A stretch of DNA of 64,000 nucleotides, taken from NCBI GenBank assembly GCA_016841565.1, contig JAENYX010000005.1, positions 1-64,000 of the forward strand. Direction: 5' to 3'. Positions 54,329-62,560 of this stretch are shown here, one piece after another. Source of the stretch: Clostridium thermobutyricum. Lineage in GTDB: Bacteria > Bacillota > Clostridia > Ch29. Position 1 is the first letter of the stretch. Each line of letters starts with the position of its first letter. The notes beneath the pieces are model-generated. The model saw nothing but the letters and a program-made list of their open reading frames with translations. It ran no database searches and had not been told where the DNA came from. A program made the translations under genes and the position numbers.

Positions 54329-54400
54329 ATACTATACTAATGCTTCCAATCAAACACTTTGAACTAATGTGTTGATTTGCTTTAGACTACCCGGGTCTAT

Positions 54401-55495
54401 TTAATTATACTGCTGCCTTGCAGCCAGCGCTTTTTCTATAATGTTTTCCATTTGCTCTATTCGTACTTCCCAGCTATTTTCCCGGGCTACCCGGAGCCTT
54501 TTTTGTACATTCTCAGGGCTGTTTTGGGATATGGACTTCTCCAGTGCTCTGACAAATTCAGTCGATCCCTTAGCAATACTCACGACGTTCTTATACTTCA
54601 GTACTTCTGGTATAGGAGTAGATACCACAGGCTTTCCCGCTGCCAGGTATTCGTAGAGTTTTACAGGGTTTGCGCTTGCTGTCAGGTCATTGAGTTTAAA
54701 GGGTATTATACAGGCATCGAAAGCTTTTGTAATCCCGGGAAGGTCCTTATACTCCTTTTTACCGAGCATATACAGGTTTTCAGGACATGTTAAGGAAGAT
54801 ACCCCAGCTCCTTTAGGCCCAACAAGCACAAAGGACCAATGCGGCCTAAGCCTGCACAGACATTGTATTAAATCCAAATCTATCCATTCGTATATAGCAC
54901 CTACGAATCCTATAACAGGCCTATTTAGCATCATTATTTCCTGTGGACAAACAGTAGTATGATCCAAAGCCCTGGAAAAATGCTCAACATCGGCTCCGTT
55001 TGGTATTAAGTATGGGTTTTGTTTGGACTTCTTTTTTAATTTCATGAGCCTTTGCGAAGTAACGAATATTATATCGCTTTTCTCTATAAGGCTGTCTTCC
55101 AAAGAGTTGTTTAATGCCGGACTCCAGCTGAACTTCGAAAAGTCATCCACACAGTCGTAGCACAGAAGTGAATATTCCATAAACTTAAGGGCAGGAACTA
55201 TTGTAGGATAGTAAACCCAGAGGGCCGGGCGGTTTATTCCAATCTCATTGTATATCTTATCCAGGCTGTTCAGCAGCCATGTTCTTGTCGCATAGTGAGG
55301 AGAAAAAACATGCAAATTTTTCTTTGCCCTGGTCAGGAAATATTCATAGTTTACTTGCCCCAGGGTGCCCGCAGTGCAAGGCTGAAAATGGTCAACATAT
55401 AGAATGTTATGACGATCGGATAAACGGCTCATCAATTGCTGCGGCCTCTGCCATAGGAAATCCCATCGGGTTGAAGAGAAACATACAATATCCAT
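54401..55495 (-). CDS. Glycosyltransferase, GT4-like
   Basis: A 364-aa GT-B enzyme. The N-lobe opens MDIVCFSSTRWDFLWQRPQQ, a variant seen in transferases that begin with the W-RPQ word. The C-lobe has IGFVGAIYEWIDLDLI, then the nucleotide-sugar site PFKLNDLTASANPVKLYEYLAAGKPVVSTPI, where the Glu of KLYEYLA is the conserved E of GT4. It transfers a sugar to a lipid- or polysaccharide-bound acceptor. It lies five bases from the GT-D gene and closes the run of genes started at 59548. Confidence 0.85.
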   Translation of the reverse strand: MDIVCFSSTRWDFLWQRPQQLMSRLSDRHNILYVDHFQPCTAGTLGQVNYEYFLTRAKKNLHVFSPHYATRTWLLNSLDKIYNEIGINRPALWVYYPTIVPALKFMEYSLLCYDCVDDFSKFSWSPALNNSLEDSLIEKSDIIFVTSQRLMKLKKKSKQNPYLIPNGADVEHFSRALDHTTVCPQEIMMLNRPVIGFVGAIYEWIDLDLIQCLCRLRPHWSFVLVGPKGAGVSSLTCPENLYMLGKKEYKDLPGITKAFDACIIPFKLNDLTASANPVKLYEYLAAGKPVVSTPIPEVLKYKNVVSIAKGSTEFVRALEKSISQNSPENVQKRLRVARENSWEVRIEQMENIIEKALAARQQYN

Positions 55496-55500
55496 ACAAT

Positions 55501-56229
55501 CTATCCTTTCTTCTTTATTTGCCCATTACGTATAAGCATATCCGCTGCATGGCCGATATCGAGAGCCACTTTTTTCTGACTGTTTGCAATCCTTTCACAT
55601 ATGACAACCGCAGCCACTCCTGACGCTGACAGGGCAATCTCAAAGCCGTGGTCTTTTGCTATTCTTACTATCCTGTTTACATCTTTCAATCCATAGACAG
55701 GGGAAATGACTCCGCTAACATTGACCCCCTGGCTTTGCAGCAGTTTAGCCAGCGCCTTTCCTTTATTGCCTATTACCAGTACTCTGGGTTTTCCTTCAGT
55801 TAAAAGAGCATCCAGGTTTCCGGAATTGCATAGAAAGTAGTTCACGCATGCATTGGTTAGTTTTAGGGAATGAAGGTCAATACCATGGGCTTTACATGCT
55901 TTCAGGAAAAGAGGTAAAAAGTACGGCGCAGGATTTAAAGGCACACCTACAATATCTGCTTTTCTTACCGAAACTGCCAGCATATCCCTGCCAATTATGT
56001 CAGGGATACGGACACCGGCATAAGTCAAGAATGCATTTTTTTTAACTTCGCTTATCGGTAGTACTATCTGTTGCGCCAGGGTCAGTGCTTCACCGTCGCC
56101 AATTCTGACCATAGACAGCTTATCTTTTTTATTCAGTGAGTTTCTGATTAAATTATAAACCTCTTCAACATCCAGAATTTTATGCTCTTTCAGGAAATGC
56201 TCCATTAGGATTTTGTCGCCTTTACTCAA
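55501..56229 (-). CDS. GT-D fold glycosyltransferase (DUF1792-like)
   Basis: About 242 aa from a TTG at 56229 with GAGGTG six bases ahead; the frame stays open to an ATG at 56271 that has no ribosome site. The key motif MVRIGDGEALTL carries the D-G-E triad of the GT-D fold (DUF1792), which binds sugar nucleotide without a DxD motif. These enzymes add sugars to glycoproteins, for example serine-rich adhesins, or to glycans. The neighbours are polysaccharide genes. Confidence 0.75.
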   Translation of the reverse strand: MSKGDKILMEHFLKEHKILDVEEVYNLIRNSLNKKDKLSMVRIGDGEALTLAQQIVLPISEVKKNAFLTYAGVRIPDIIGRDMLAVSVRKADIVGVPLNPAPYFLPLFLKACKAHGIDLHSLKLTNACVNYFLCNSGNLDALLTEGKPRVLVIGNKGKALAKLLQSQGVNVSGVISPVYGLKDVNRIVRIAKDHGFEIALSASGVAAVVICERIANSQKKVALDIGHAADMLIRNGQIKKKG

Positions 56230-56439
56230 TAATAACACCTCAAGGTTGCTTGAATTCTGTTGACCTGGCATATCTATATGCTCATGCTGTTGGGCAGTCC
56301 GGTTTTATATAACACTTCCATTCCAATAATACTCATCTCAATGATTGAAGATATGTCTTTAGAGTCTTAGTCTCCCAATAGTGTAATTTCCACTATAGTC
56401 TATGTACGCCTATGGCGTTTTGTTACTGGGAATAGGGCA

Positions 56440-56468
56440 GGGGACACTCCGGAAAAGGGAGTGTCCCC
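56440..56468. repeat. GGGGACACTCC palindrome
   Basis: GGGGACACTCC and GGGAGTGTCCCC form a nearly perfect hairpin with a 6-base loop, in the gap between the acetyltransferase and GT-D genes. It may attenuate read-through between the two. Confidence 0.55.
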
Positions 56469-56534
56469 TACATATTATATTTAACAATAAATTACCTGTA
56501 TACTGCAATAAACTATCGATTACTGCTTATCAAC

Positions 56535-57302
56535 CTATTCTAAAGATTGTGTTTTAAGCAACTCCTTTTCAGGTACTATTCTATACGGACTGGCCGGATT
56601 ACCTTTTACTACAGTACCTTCCGGTACATCCTTTGTTACAATACTGCCTGCTCCGACAAGCCCTTCGCATCCTATAATCCTGCCGGGAAGAATGGTCGAG
56701 TTGCCCCCAATCCTTCCGCCGCGCTTTACCGTAACCCCTTTTATGCAGCCAAACCTTTCGCTTGTTCTTCCGAGATAATTATCATTGGTTGTAATTACTC
56801 CGGGAGCTATAAATACATAATCCTCCAACCGGGAAAAAGCAGTAATGTATGCGTTGGTCTCAATTTTGCACATCTTACCTATGTCACAGCAGTTCTCTAT
56901 GCATACGCATCTGCCTATTATTGTACCTTCCCCGATTGTTACGTTTTCCCTGACTGTGGCTTGATCTGCAATATAGCAATCATTGTGCAGAGTGCATCCC
57001 CTGTATAGTATGGAGGAGGTTCCTATTATACAGTTATCCATAATGACTGTAGGAACAGTTTCCTTGTCTTTACTGCCAATAATATTTGCCACACTATTTT
57101 TTGCACGTACCGAATCTTTTCCAACAACGGAGTTATCCTGTATTGTGACATTATTACCAATTCGGGTGTCGTTATGAATTATTACTCCGTTTCCGATTGT
57201 AACATTATTCCCAATGACTACATGTTCTCCAATATTACTGAAGTCACCTACCTTGAAGCCGCTGCCCACTTTGGCGCTCTCTGCTATTAAGTTTATTCCC
57301 AA
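56535..57302 (-). CDS. Left-handed beta-helix acetyltransferase, WbpD/WlbB-like
   Basis: A 255-aa protein made of hexapeptide repeats (VVIGNNVTIGNGVIIHND and many more) from residue 8 to 240, ending GVTVKRGGRIGGNSTILPGRIIG and VPEGTVVKGNPASPYR. The fold is a trimeric acyltransferase that moves acetyl from acetyl-CoA to a sugar amine. Its place beside a Gfo/Idh dehydrogenase and a DegT aminotransferase matches the WbpB-WbpE-WbpD set for diacetamido-uronic acid. It is longer than WbpD at the N-terminus. The start is a TTG, overlapping the dehydrogenase gene by 10 bases. Confidence 0.8.
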   Translation of the reverse strand: MGINLIAESAKVGSGFKVGDFSNIGEHVVIGNNVTIGNGVIIHNDTRIGNNVTIQDNSVVGKDSVRAKNSVANIIGSKDKETVPTVIMDNCIIGTSSILYRGCTLHNDCYIADQATVRENVTIGEGTIIGRCVCIENCCDIGKMCKIETNAYITAFSRLEDYVFIAPGVITTNDNYLGRTSERFGCIKGVTVKRGGRIGGNSTILPGRIIGCEGLVGAGSIVTKDVPEGTVVKGNPASPYRIVPEKELLKTQSLE

Positions 57303-58375
57303 TTAGCATTACCCCCTTTCAACGGCAGGGTTACCGGCAATCCAAGTTCTGATGATTGCTGTATTGCCAGGATAATCTCTATGCTTTTCCTCGCCTCTGT
57401 GCCGTTTATGGACGGTTCTTCCCGGGACCTTAATCTTCTTATAAAATCCTTATATACATAGCTGTGACAGTAAGAGTTCAGACCGGATTTTATCTCATCA
57501 TCATTCCGGATACAAGCTGCCTGGGAATCGCTATCTTCAATGTTCCAGACTTCTATCCTGTTTAAAGCTTTCCCACCGATTTTCACGCTCCCTTTTTCTC
57601 CAAAAACCGCAATGCTGTTTTCCAGGTTGCCGGAAAATATGCTCACTGTCCCTTCAACCATACCCAGCATCCTATTACCGAATTTGACTAAAGCCAGTAC
57701 TGTATCCTCGGTATCAATATAAGGGTGCGCGTAGTTCTGTTTATAAGCATACACCTCTATTGCCTTTTCCCCCAGCAGCCACTGAAGAATGTCTACATTT
57801 TGGATGCACTGGTTCATAAGCACTCCGCCGTCCGAATGCTTTGTACCGCGCCACTTAGCCTTGTTATAATACTCTTTATTTCTGTTCCACCTTACAGTTG
57901 TCACTCCATAGAACAGTTTTCCGAAACACCCTGTATCAATGCTGTTCTTAAGGTCCCTTATCAGAGGATTATACCTATACTGGTGAACAACTCCCAGTTT
58001 TACTTTGTTCACTGAAGCAGTCTTTATAAGGCTGTCAACCTCACCCAGCGAAAGGGCAAGGGGTTTTTCCACAAGTACATTTGTTCCGCATTTGATGCAA
58101 TCGGAAGCAACAGTATAGTGTTTGCCGCTATCGGTCAGAACGCTTGCTATATCAAGCTTTTCTATATTTAGCATCTGGCGGTAGTCTGTGTATATGGATA
58201 TATTTTCACCGTTGCCTGTCAAAGATAAATATGAATCTTTAAAACCCTGAGCCCTTTCTGCACATATATCGCATACCGAGGTCAGAGCGATTTCATCTCT
58301 GTTGAGTATAAGGGCCTGTATATGTTTTTCCCTTATACTCCCGCAGCCAATCACTCCCAATCTTAATTTTCTCAA
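57293..58375 (-). CDS. Gfo/Idh/MocA sugar dehydrogenase, WbpB/WlbA-like
   Basis: About 360 aa from a TTG at 58375 behind GGGGGGATGG; an ATG at 58390 has no ribosome site. The Rossmann motif is LGVIGCGSIREKHIQAL, followed by VLVEKPLALSLGEVDSLI (catalytic EKP) and GVLMNQCIQNVDILQWLLG. In the WbpB role it oxidises C3 of UDP-GlcNAc-uronate so that the neighbouring aminotransferase can add an amine. Substrate assignment rests on the gene neighbours. Confidence 0.85.
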   Translation of the reverse strand: MRKLRLGVIGCGSIREKHIQALILNRDEIALTSVCDICAERAQGFKDSYLSLTGNGENISIYTDYRQMLNIEKLDIASVLTDSGKHYTVASDCIKCGTNVLVEKPLALSLGEVDSLIKTASVNKVKLGVVHQYRYNPLIRDLKNSIDTGCFGKLFYGVTTVRWNRNKEYYNKAKWRGTKHSDGGVLMNQCIQNVDILQWLLGEKAIEVYAYKQNYAHPYIDTEDTVLALVKFGNRMLGMVEGTVSIFSGNLENSIAVFGEKGSVKIGGKALNRIEVWNIEDSDSQAACIRNDDEIKSGLNSYCHSYVYKDFIRRLRSREEPSINGTEARKSIEIILAIQQSSELGLPVTLPLKGGNANWE

Positions 58376-58393
58376 AGTCCATCCCCCCATTAT

Positions 58394-59548
58394 TTATGTT
58401 AGGGTGTTTATTATACATTTAATGATTCTATTCTGCTCCTTTGTAGTCAATTCCGGGTATAAAGGAAGAGAAATCATGCATGGTATTACTTCCTCTGCTA
58501 CTTTCATATCTCCCTTCTTATAGCCAAGGTGTTCCAAACCTTTCTGCAGGTGCAGGGGGATTGAATAATATACCCTTGCATCTATCTCCTGGCCCCTCAG
58601 AGCTTTTAAGATGCCGTCCCTGTTTCGGGCACTGAGAGTATAAATATGATATACCGATTGGGACCCGGTTTCTTCTTTGGGAATATTAACAGGATAGTTT
58701 CTGAATATGCTGTTATAAAGATGGGCTTTTTCTCTCCTTCGTTCATTCCACCTGTCGAGGTGTTTCAGTTTAACATTTAGAATTGCTGCCTGAATTTCAT
58801 CCAGCCTGCTGTTGCAGCCAATCAGATAATTACAGTATTTATCCGGGTTTCCTTTTTCATTGGATCCGTTAATCAGGTTATATGCCCTTAACCCTGTCTT
58901 CCCTCCGCCATGACGGCTCAATGCTTTAGCAATCACCGCAATCCTCTCGTCATTGGTTATGATAGCACCGCCGTCACCGTAGCATCCAAGATTCTTGGAA
59001 GGGAAGAAAGAAAAACATCCCGCATTTCCCATGGAACCTGCCCGTTTGCCTTTATATAAAGCTCCGACCGCCTGGCAGGCATCTTCTATCACATAAAGGT
59101 TATGCTTTGCTGCCGTATTCAGGATTTTTCTCATGTTTGCCGGGTTACCGAATATATGGACCGGGACTATAGCCTTTGTTTTGTCAGTAATTTTCCTTTC
59201 TATATCATCAGGGTCAATATTATAGGTGTCTGCGTCTATATCAGCAAAAACAGGATTTGCACCTACACTTGTTATGGCTTCAGCAGTTGCGAAAAATGAA
59301 AAAGATGTAGTAATAACCTCATCACCTTTTCCAATGCCTGCAGCCATTAATGAAATAACCAATGCATCGGTTCCATTGGCAACACCAATGGCATATTTGC
59401 AGCTATTATATGCTGCGAAGCTCTCTTCAAACTGCCTGACGTGTTTACCCATAATATAACTGCCGGATTCGAGTACTCCGGATACTTCTTTTTGTATCTC
59501 TTCCATTATGCTCTTATACTGTGCCGATAGATCGGTAATTGGTATCAA
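58394..59548 (-). CDS. DegT/DnrJ/EryC1/StrS sugar aminotransferase, WbpE-like
   Basis: A 384-aa PLP enzyme with a TTG start behind AAGGAGG. The PLP Lys lies in GCFSFFPSKNLGCYGDGGAI, with GVANGTDALVISLMAAGIGKGDEVI and VIEDACQAVGALYKGKRAG. It aminates a keto-sugar nucleotide using glutamate. It is the first gene of the run and sits two genes from the acetyltransferase. The fit to WbpE is good, but related enzymes make other amino sugars. Confidence 0.87.
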   Translation of the reverse strand: MIPITDLSAQYKSIMEEIQKEVSGVLESGSYIMGKHVRQFEESFAAYNSCKYAIGVANGTDALVISLMAAGIGKGDEVITTSFSFFATAEAITSVGANPVFADIDADTYNIDPDDIERKITDKTKAIVPVHIFGNPANMRKILNTAAKHNLYVIEDACQAVGALYKGKRAGSMGNAGCFSFFPSKNLGCYGDGGAIITNDERIAVIAKALSRHGGGKTGLRAYNLINGSNEKGNPDKYCNYLIGCNSRLDEIQAAILNVKLKHLDRWNERRREKAHLYNSIFRNYPVNIPKEETGSQSVYHIYTLSARNRDGILKALRGQEIDARVYYSIPLHLQKGLEHLGYKKGDMKVAEEVIPCMISLPLYPELTTKEQNRIIKCIINTLT

Positions 59549-59590
59549 TTATTTGGTCCTCCTTTCCTTTTAAAAATCACTGGGGGTAAT

Positions 59591-59762
59591 CTATATATAA
59601 CGCATTAATAATATTACATTCCTTTATTTGTCATTCTGAGGGCGAAGCCCGAAGAATCTTCCTTGATATACACATAAGATCCTTCGCTTCGCTCAGGATG
59701 ACAAAAAGACTGCTCAGGATGGCACGTTAGAAGATATAAAATCTTAAGCACGTTATATATAA
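59591..59762 (+). mobile_element. MITE-like element, copy C
   Basis: About 172 bases, the best-preserved copy. The left end is CTATATATAACGCATTAATA and the right end is TTAAGCACGTTATATAT, inverted repeats at the outer 12 bases. It contains TGTCATTCTGAGGGCGAAGC, CGAAGAATCTTCC and AGATCCTTCGCTTCGCTCAG. It fills the upstream region of the sugar aminotransferase gene and touches the stop codon of the CgeB-like gene. Confidence 0.75.
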
Positions 59763-60707
59763 TTAAATCCTTCTATCTTTTAAATACTGGTTTATCATGT
59801 TCAAAAACTCTTTCACTCTTATTTTATCGGTGTGCTTTGAATGCACCAGATTATATCCGTTCTTGGCTATCCATTCTCTTTCCTTATGGTTTTTCAGGTA
59901 ATACATGGCGAGGTCATAAAAATTGTCATCGGTACACTCCACAAAGTTCTGGCCGCTGACAAAGCCAAGTTCTTTCAAGTCCTTATTACCCTTTGCTATG
60001 AGCAGGGTATTGCAAGCGGGCACTTCAAAGTATTTCCTGACCGGGTAGTTGAATTTTGTGCCACAGGTGAAAAAAATCTTAGCTCTGTTGATTTCTTTGG
60101 CGTATTTTTCCCCTGTATATATTTTTTTGTTCTCCGGGCCTGTCTCGTAAGGATGCTTATGATAGACAAAACCCTGCAGACCTGTCATTCTTTTTAATAC
60201 CAGATCCCTAAAGGGGTACCAGGCGTTCCAACATCTGCCCATAAGCAAAAAGTTAATATCCTTTTTCAACAACCAGTTTTTGAAAAGGCTGGGATTGTTG
60301 CTGAAGGGCAGCCATCTGAATTTGCTTCTTAATTCGGGGAGAGTGCGGTAAAAAAAATCCTTTGTAGGGCTAAAAACAAGGTCTATTTTGTTTTCACGGA
60401 TAAATTTCTTTCTCTCTTCTGTTTGTGTCTGGAGGTCTATATAGTAAACACCCTTAGGTATATTCGTAGAACCAAGACCGTATACCCGCGGCGCTAAAGC
60501 ATAATTATATGCAAAGTCATAGTAAAGAATGAAATCGGGAAAAAATTTTCTGCCGCTTAATATCCTAAAAACCCGTCCCATTTCCCATCTATCCTTATCC
60601 CATATCATTACATCAGCATGCATGCTCAATTCTGTTATAAAATGCTTAAAATGCATAAACCTTTTGTTGTTGAGTTTTGCCAGCACAAGTATTTTTCTTC
60701 TGGGCAT
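59763..60707 (-). CDS. CgeB-like glycosyltransferase (1)
   Basis: About 314 aa from the ATG at 60707 behind GGGGTGGAG. The C-terminal half (YFEVPACNTLLIAKGNKDLKELGF, then LKNHKEREWIAKNGYN) is the glycosyltransferase domain seen in CgeB, a spore-coat glycosylation protein of Bacillus. It has a tandem paralogue upstream. The last 60 to 90 codons of the two are almost the same at the DNA level, while the rest differs. The target may be a surface polysaccharide, or the spore if the organism sporulates. Confidence 0.78.
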   Translation of the reverse strand: MPRRKILVLAKLNNKRFMHFKHFITELSMHADVMIWDKDRWEMGRVFRILSGRKFFPDFILYYDFAYNYALAPRVYGLGSTNIPKGVYYIDLQTQTEERKKFIRENKIDLVFSPTKDFFYRTLPELRSKFRWLPFSNNPSLFKNWLLKKDINFLLMGRCWNAWYPFRDLVLKRMTGLQGFVYHKHPYETGPENKKIYTGEKYAKEINRAKIFFTCGTKFNYPVRKYFEVPACNTLLIAKGNKDLKELGFVSGQNFVECTDDNFYDLAMYYLKNHKEREWIAKNGYNLVHSKHTDKIRVKEFLNMINQYLKDRRI

Positions 60708-60746
60708 ATTCTCCACCCCAATCCCAGCAGTCTCATGACCTGCAGA

Positions 60747-61706
60747 TCAATTTCCCTGCTTTCTGGCTCTAATACCATTCAGGTGCTTCTGAATAATTGC
60801 AATGAACTCTTTAGCCCTTATACTGTTGGTGTGCTTTGAATGCACCAGATTATATCCGTTCTTGGCTATCCGTTCTCTTTCCTTATGGTTTTTCAGGTAA
60901 TACATGGCGAGGTTATAGAAATTGTCATCGGTACATTCCACAAAGTTCTGGCCGCTGACAAAGCCAAGTTCTTTCAAGTCTTTATTACCCTTTGCTATGA
61001 GCAGGGTATTGCAGGCAAGCACTTCAAAGTACTTGGCAACCGGGTAGCCATACTTGGTACCGCTGGTAATAAATATTTTGGACCGGTTAATTTCTTTTGC
61101 GTATTCTTCTCCTGTATATACTCTGCCACTTCTTTCTTTCATATCGTAGGGGTGCTGGTGATAAACAAATCCACTATACCCCTTAAATCTCTCCAATACC
61201 TTGTTTCTGAAAGGATGCATTTCTTTCTTAACTCGCCCCATAAACAAAATATCAATATCCTTTCTCAGGGACCAATCCTTGAATACCGCAGGGTTGTTGT
61301 TGAAGGGCAGCCACCTGAATTTGTTCTTAAATTCAGGAAGGGTTCTGAAGAAGAAGTCCTTAGACGGGCTAAATATGAGGTCTATTCCATTATTCTTTAT
61401 AAATTCCCTTCGTTCCGAAGTTTGGGTTTGAAGGTCTATATAGTAGACTCCCTTTGGTATATTGGTCCACCCAAGGCCATAAACCCTGGGGGCATATACA
61501 TGTCTGTAAACAAAATCGTAATAAAATATAAAATCAGGACGGAAGCCTCTTCTATTAAGAATCTTCAAAACATGGTTAAGTCCCCACCCATCATTTTCCC
61601 ACACAACTACATTGGCATGATTATGCAATTCTAAAATAAAATCTCTTAGATGCCTGTTAATAGGCCTGTTCAATTTAGCAAATACCAAGATTCTAATTTT
61701 ACTCAT
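60747..61706 (-). CDS. CgeB-like glycosyltransferase (2)
   Basis: A 319-aa paralogue of the previous enzyme with the same layout: ILVFAKLNRPINRHL at the start, PRVYGLGWTNIPKGVYYIDLQTQT in the middle and YFEVLACNTLLIAKGNKDLKELGF near the end. GGAGG precedes the ATG. It is the first gene of the tandem pair. Confidence 0.78.
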   Translation of the reverse strand: MSKIRILVFAKLNRPINRHLRDFILELHNHANVVVWENDGWGLNHVLKILNRRGFRPDFIFYYDFVYRHVYAPRVYGLGWTNIPKGVYYIDLQTQTSERREFIKNNGIDLIFSPSKDFFFRTLPEFKNKFRWLPFNNNPAVFKDWSLRKDIDILFMGRVKKEMHPFRNKVLERFKGYSGFVYHQHPYDMKERSGRVYTGEEYAKEINRSKIFITSGTKYGYPVAKYFEVLACNTLLIAKGNKDLKELGFVSGQNFVECTDDNFYNLAMYYLKNHKERERIAKNGYNLVHSKHTNSIRAKEFIAIIQKHLNGIRARKQGN

Positions 61707-61814
61707 ATATTTTCCTCCACATAAATTAGTTAAGTATAATACTACTAGGCTGGTATATTCTTATGTTGCTCGTAAAAAATATGTTACAGCCAGATATCAC
61801 GATAATTGAAACTC

Positions 61815-61847
61815 AAGGGGATGCCGTTGCAAAACCGGCATCCCCTT
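61815..61847. terminator. Hairpin after the protease gene
   Basis: AAGGGGATGCCG and CGGCATCCCCTT pair perfectly over 12 bases around a 9-base loop, 33 bases beyond the protease stop. No good T-run follows on the minus strand (GAGTTTC), so termination efficiency is uncertain. Confidence 0.5.
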
Positions 61848-61879
61848 CAAAAAAATAACTGATTATAGTTATGCTACTG

Positions 61880-62560
61880 CTAAACAAACTCAATGTTTAG
61901 AAGTAGCATAACATGCTCTATCTTGTTAATTATCCCTAAACCGTCTTCTGTGGCAAACAGAAGCCCCACTGCCCTATTGTGTTCATCCACGACTATGGAA
62001 CCGCTATCTCCTTCCCTGCAGTGAATCCTGGCTGCAAGCTGGTCACAGAAAAAATATTCTTTCCCTGCAAAGGATATTGTTACGGAATAATTAACCCCGG
62101 TTATCTCGCCGTGGGTTAAGCCGGTAGTACACCCGACTTTCCTAATCCGCATTCCGGGCACCCCCGAAGCAGTTCCGGCGATTTTGCCTATACCCCTGAC
62201 TTCACAGGAGATTAAGTCATAGGATAATGGCTTTGCCACGGCAGCGTCTACCAGGTTACAGCCGGTATCCATAAGGGGTATCCAATTATGAAGCCTTCCT
62301 ATCATCATTGTATAAGTACCCCCGTTGATGGCAGAGGGCTGAAAAATCGGATCCCTCAACTTTGCTCTGACATCCGGTATGCTGCTGCAGTTGGCAAGCA
62401 CATGATTATTTGAAAGTATTAATACTTCTCCTGTTTTCCTTTGCCTTACAACAGCTCCAAATGTTCCTCCCTTAGCCTTGGGGTGACCGATGCTGACTCC
62501 GGGCCCAACCGGCCTTCTCTTTTTTTTGTTCAAACCCGGGGGAAGAATAAATCTATTCAT
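61880..62560 (-). CDS. Trypsin-fold serine protease-like protein without signal peptide
   Basis: A 226-aa protein from the ATG at 62560, whose ATGA overlaps the stop of the glycosyltransferase gene; AAAGGTG lies upstream. The His is in LILSNNHVLAN, the Asp probably in LVDAAVAKP and the Ser in EGDSGSIVVDEHNRAVGLLFA, the triad order of chymotrypsin-like enzymes. The N-terminus (RFILPPGLNKKKRRPVGPGVSIG) is basic, not a signal peptide. A cytoplasmic peptidase role is implied, perhaps for a surface or viral-type precursor; the substrate is unknown. Confidence 0.7.
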   Translation of the reverse strand: MNRFILPPGLNKKKRRPVGPGVSIGHPKAKGGTFGAVVRQRKTGEVLILSNNHVLANCSSIPDVRAKLRDPIFQPSAINGGTYTMMIGRLHNWIPLMDTGCNLVDAAVAKPLSYDLISCEVRGIGKIAGTASGVPGMRIRKVGCTTGLTHGEITGVNYSVTISFAGKEYFFCDQLAARIHCREGDSGSIVVDEHNRAVGLLFATEDGLGIINKIEHVMLLLNIEFV

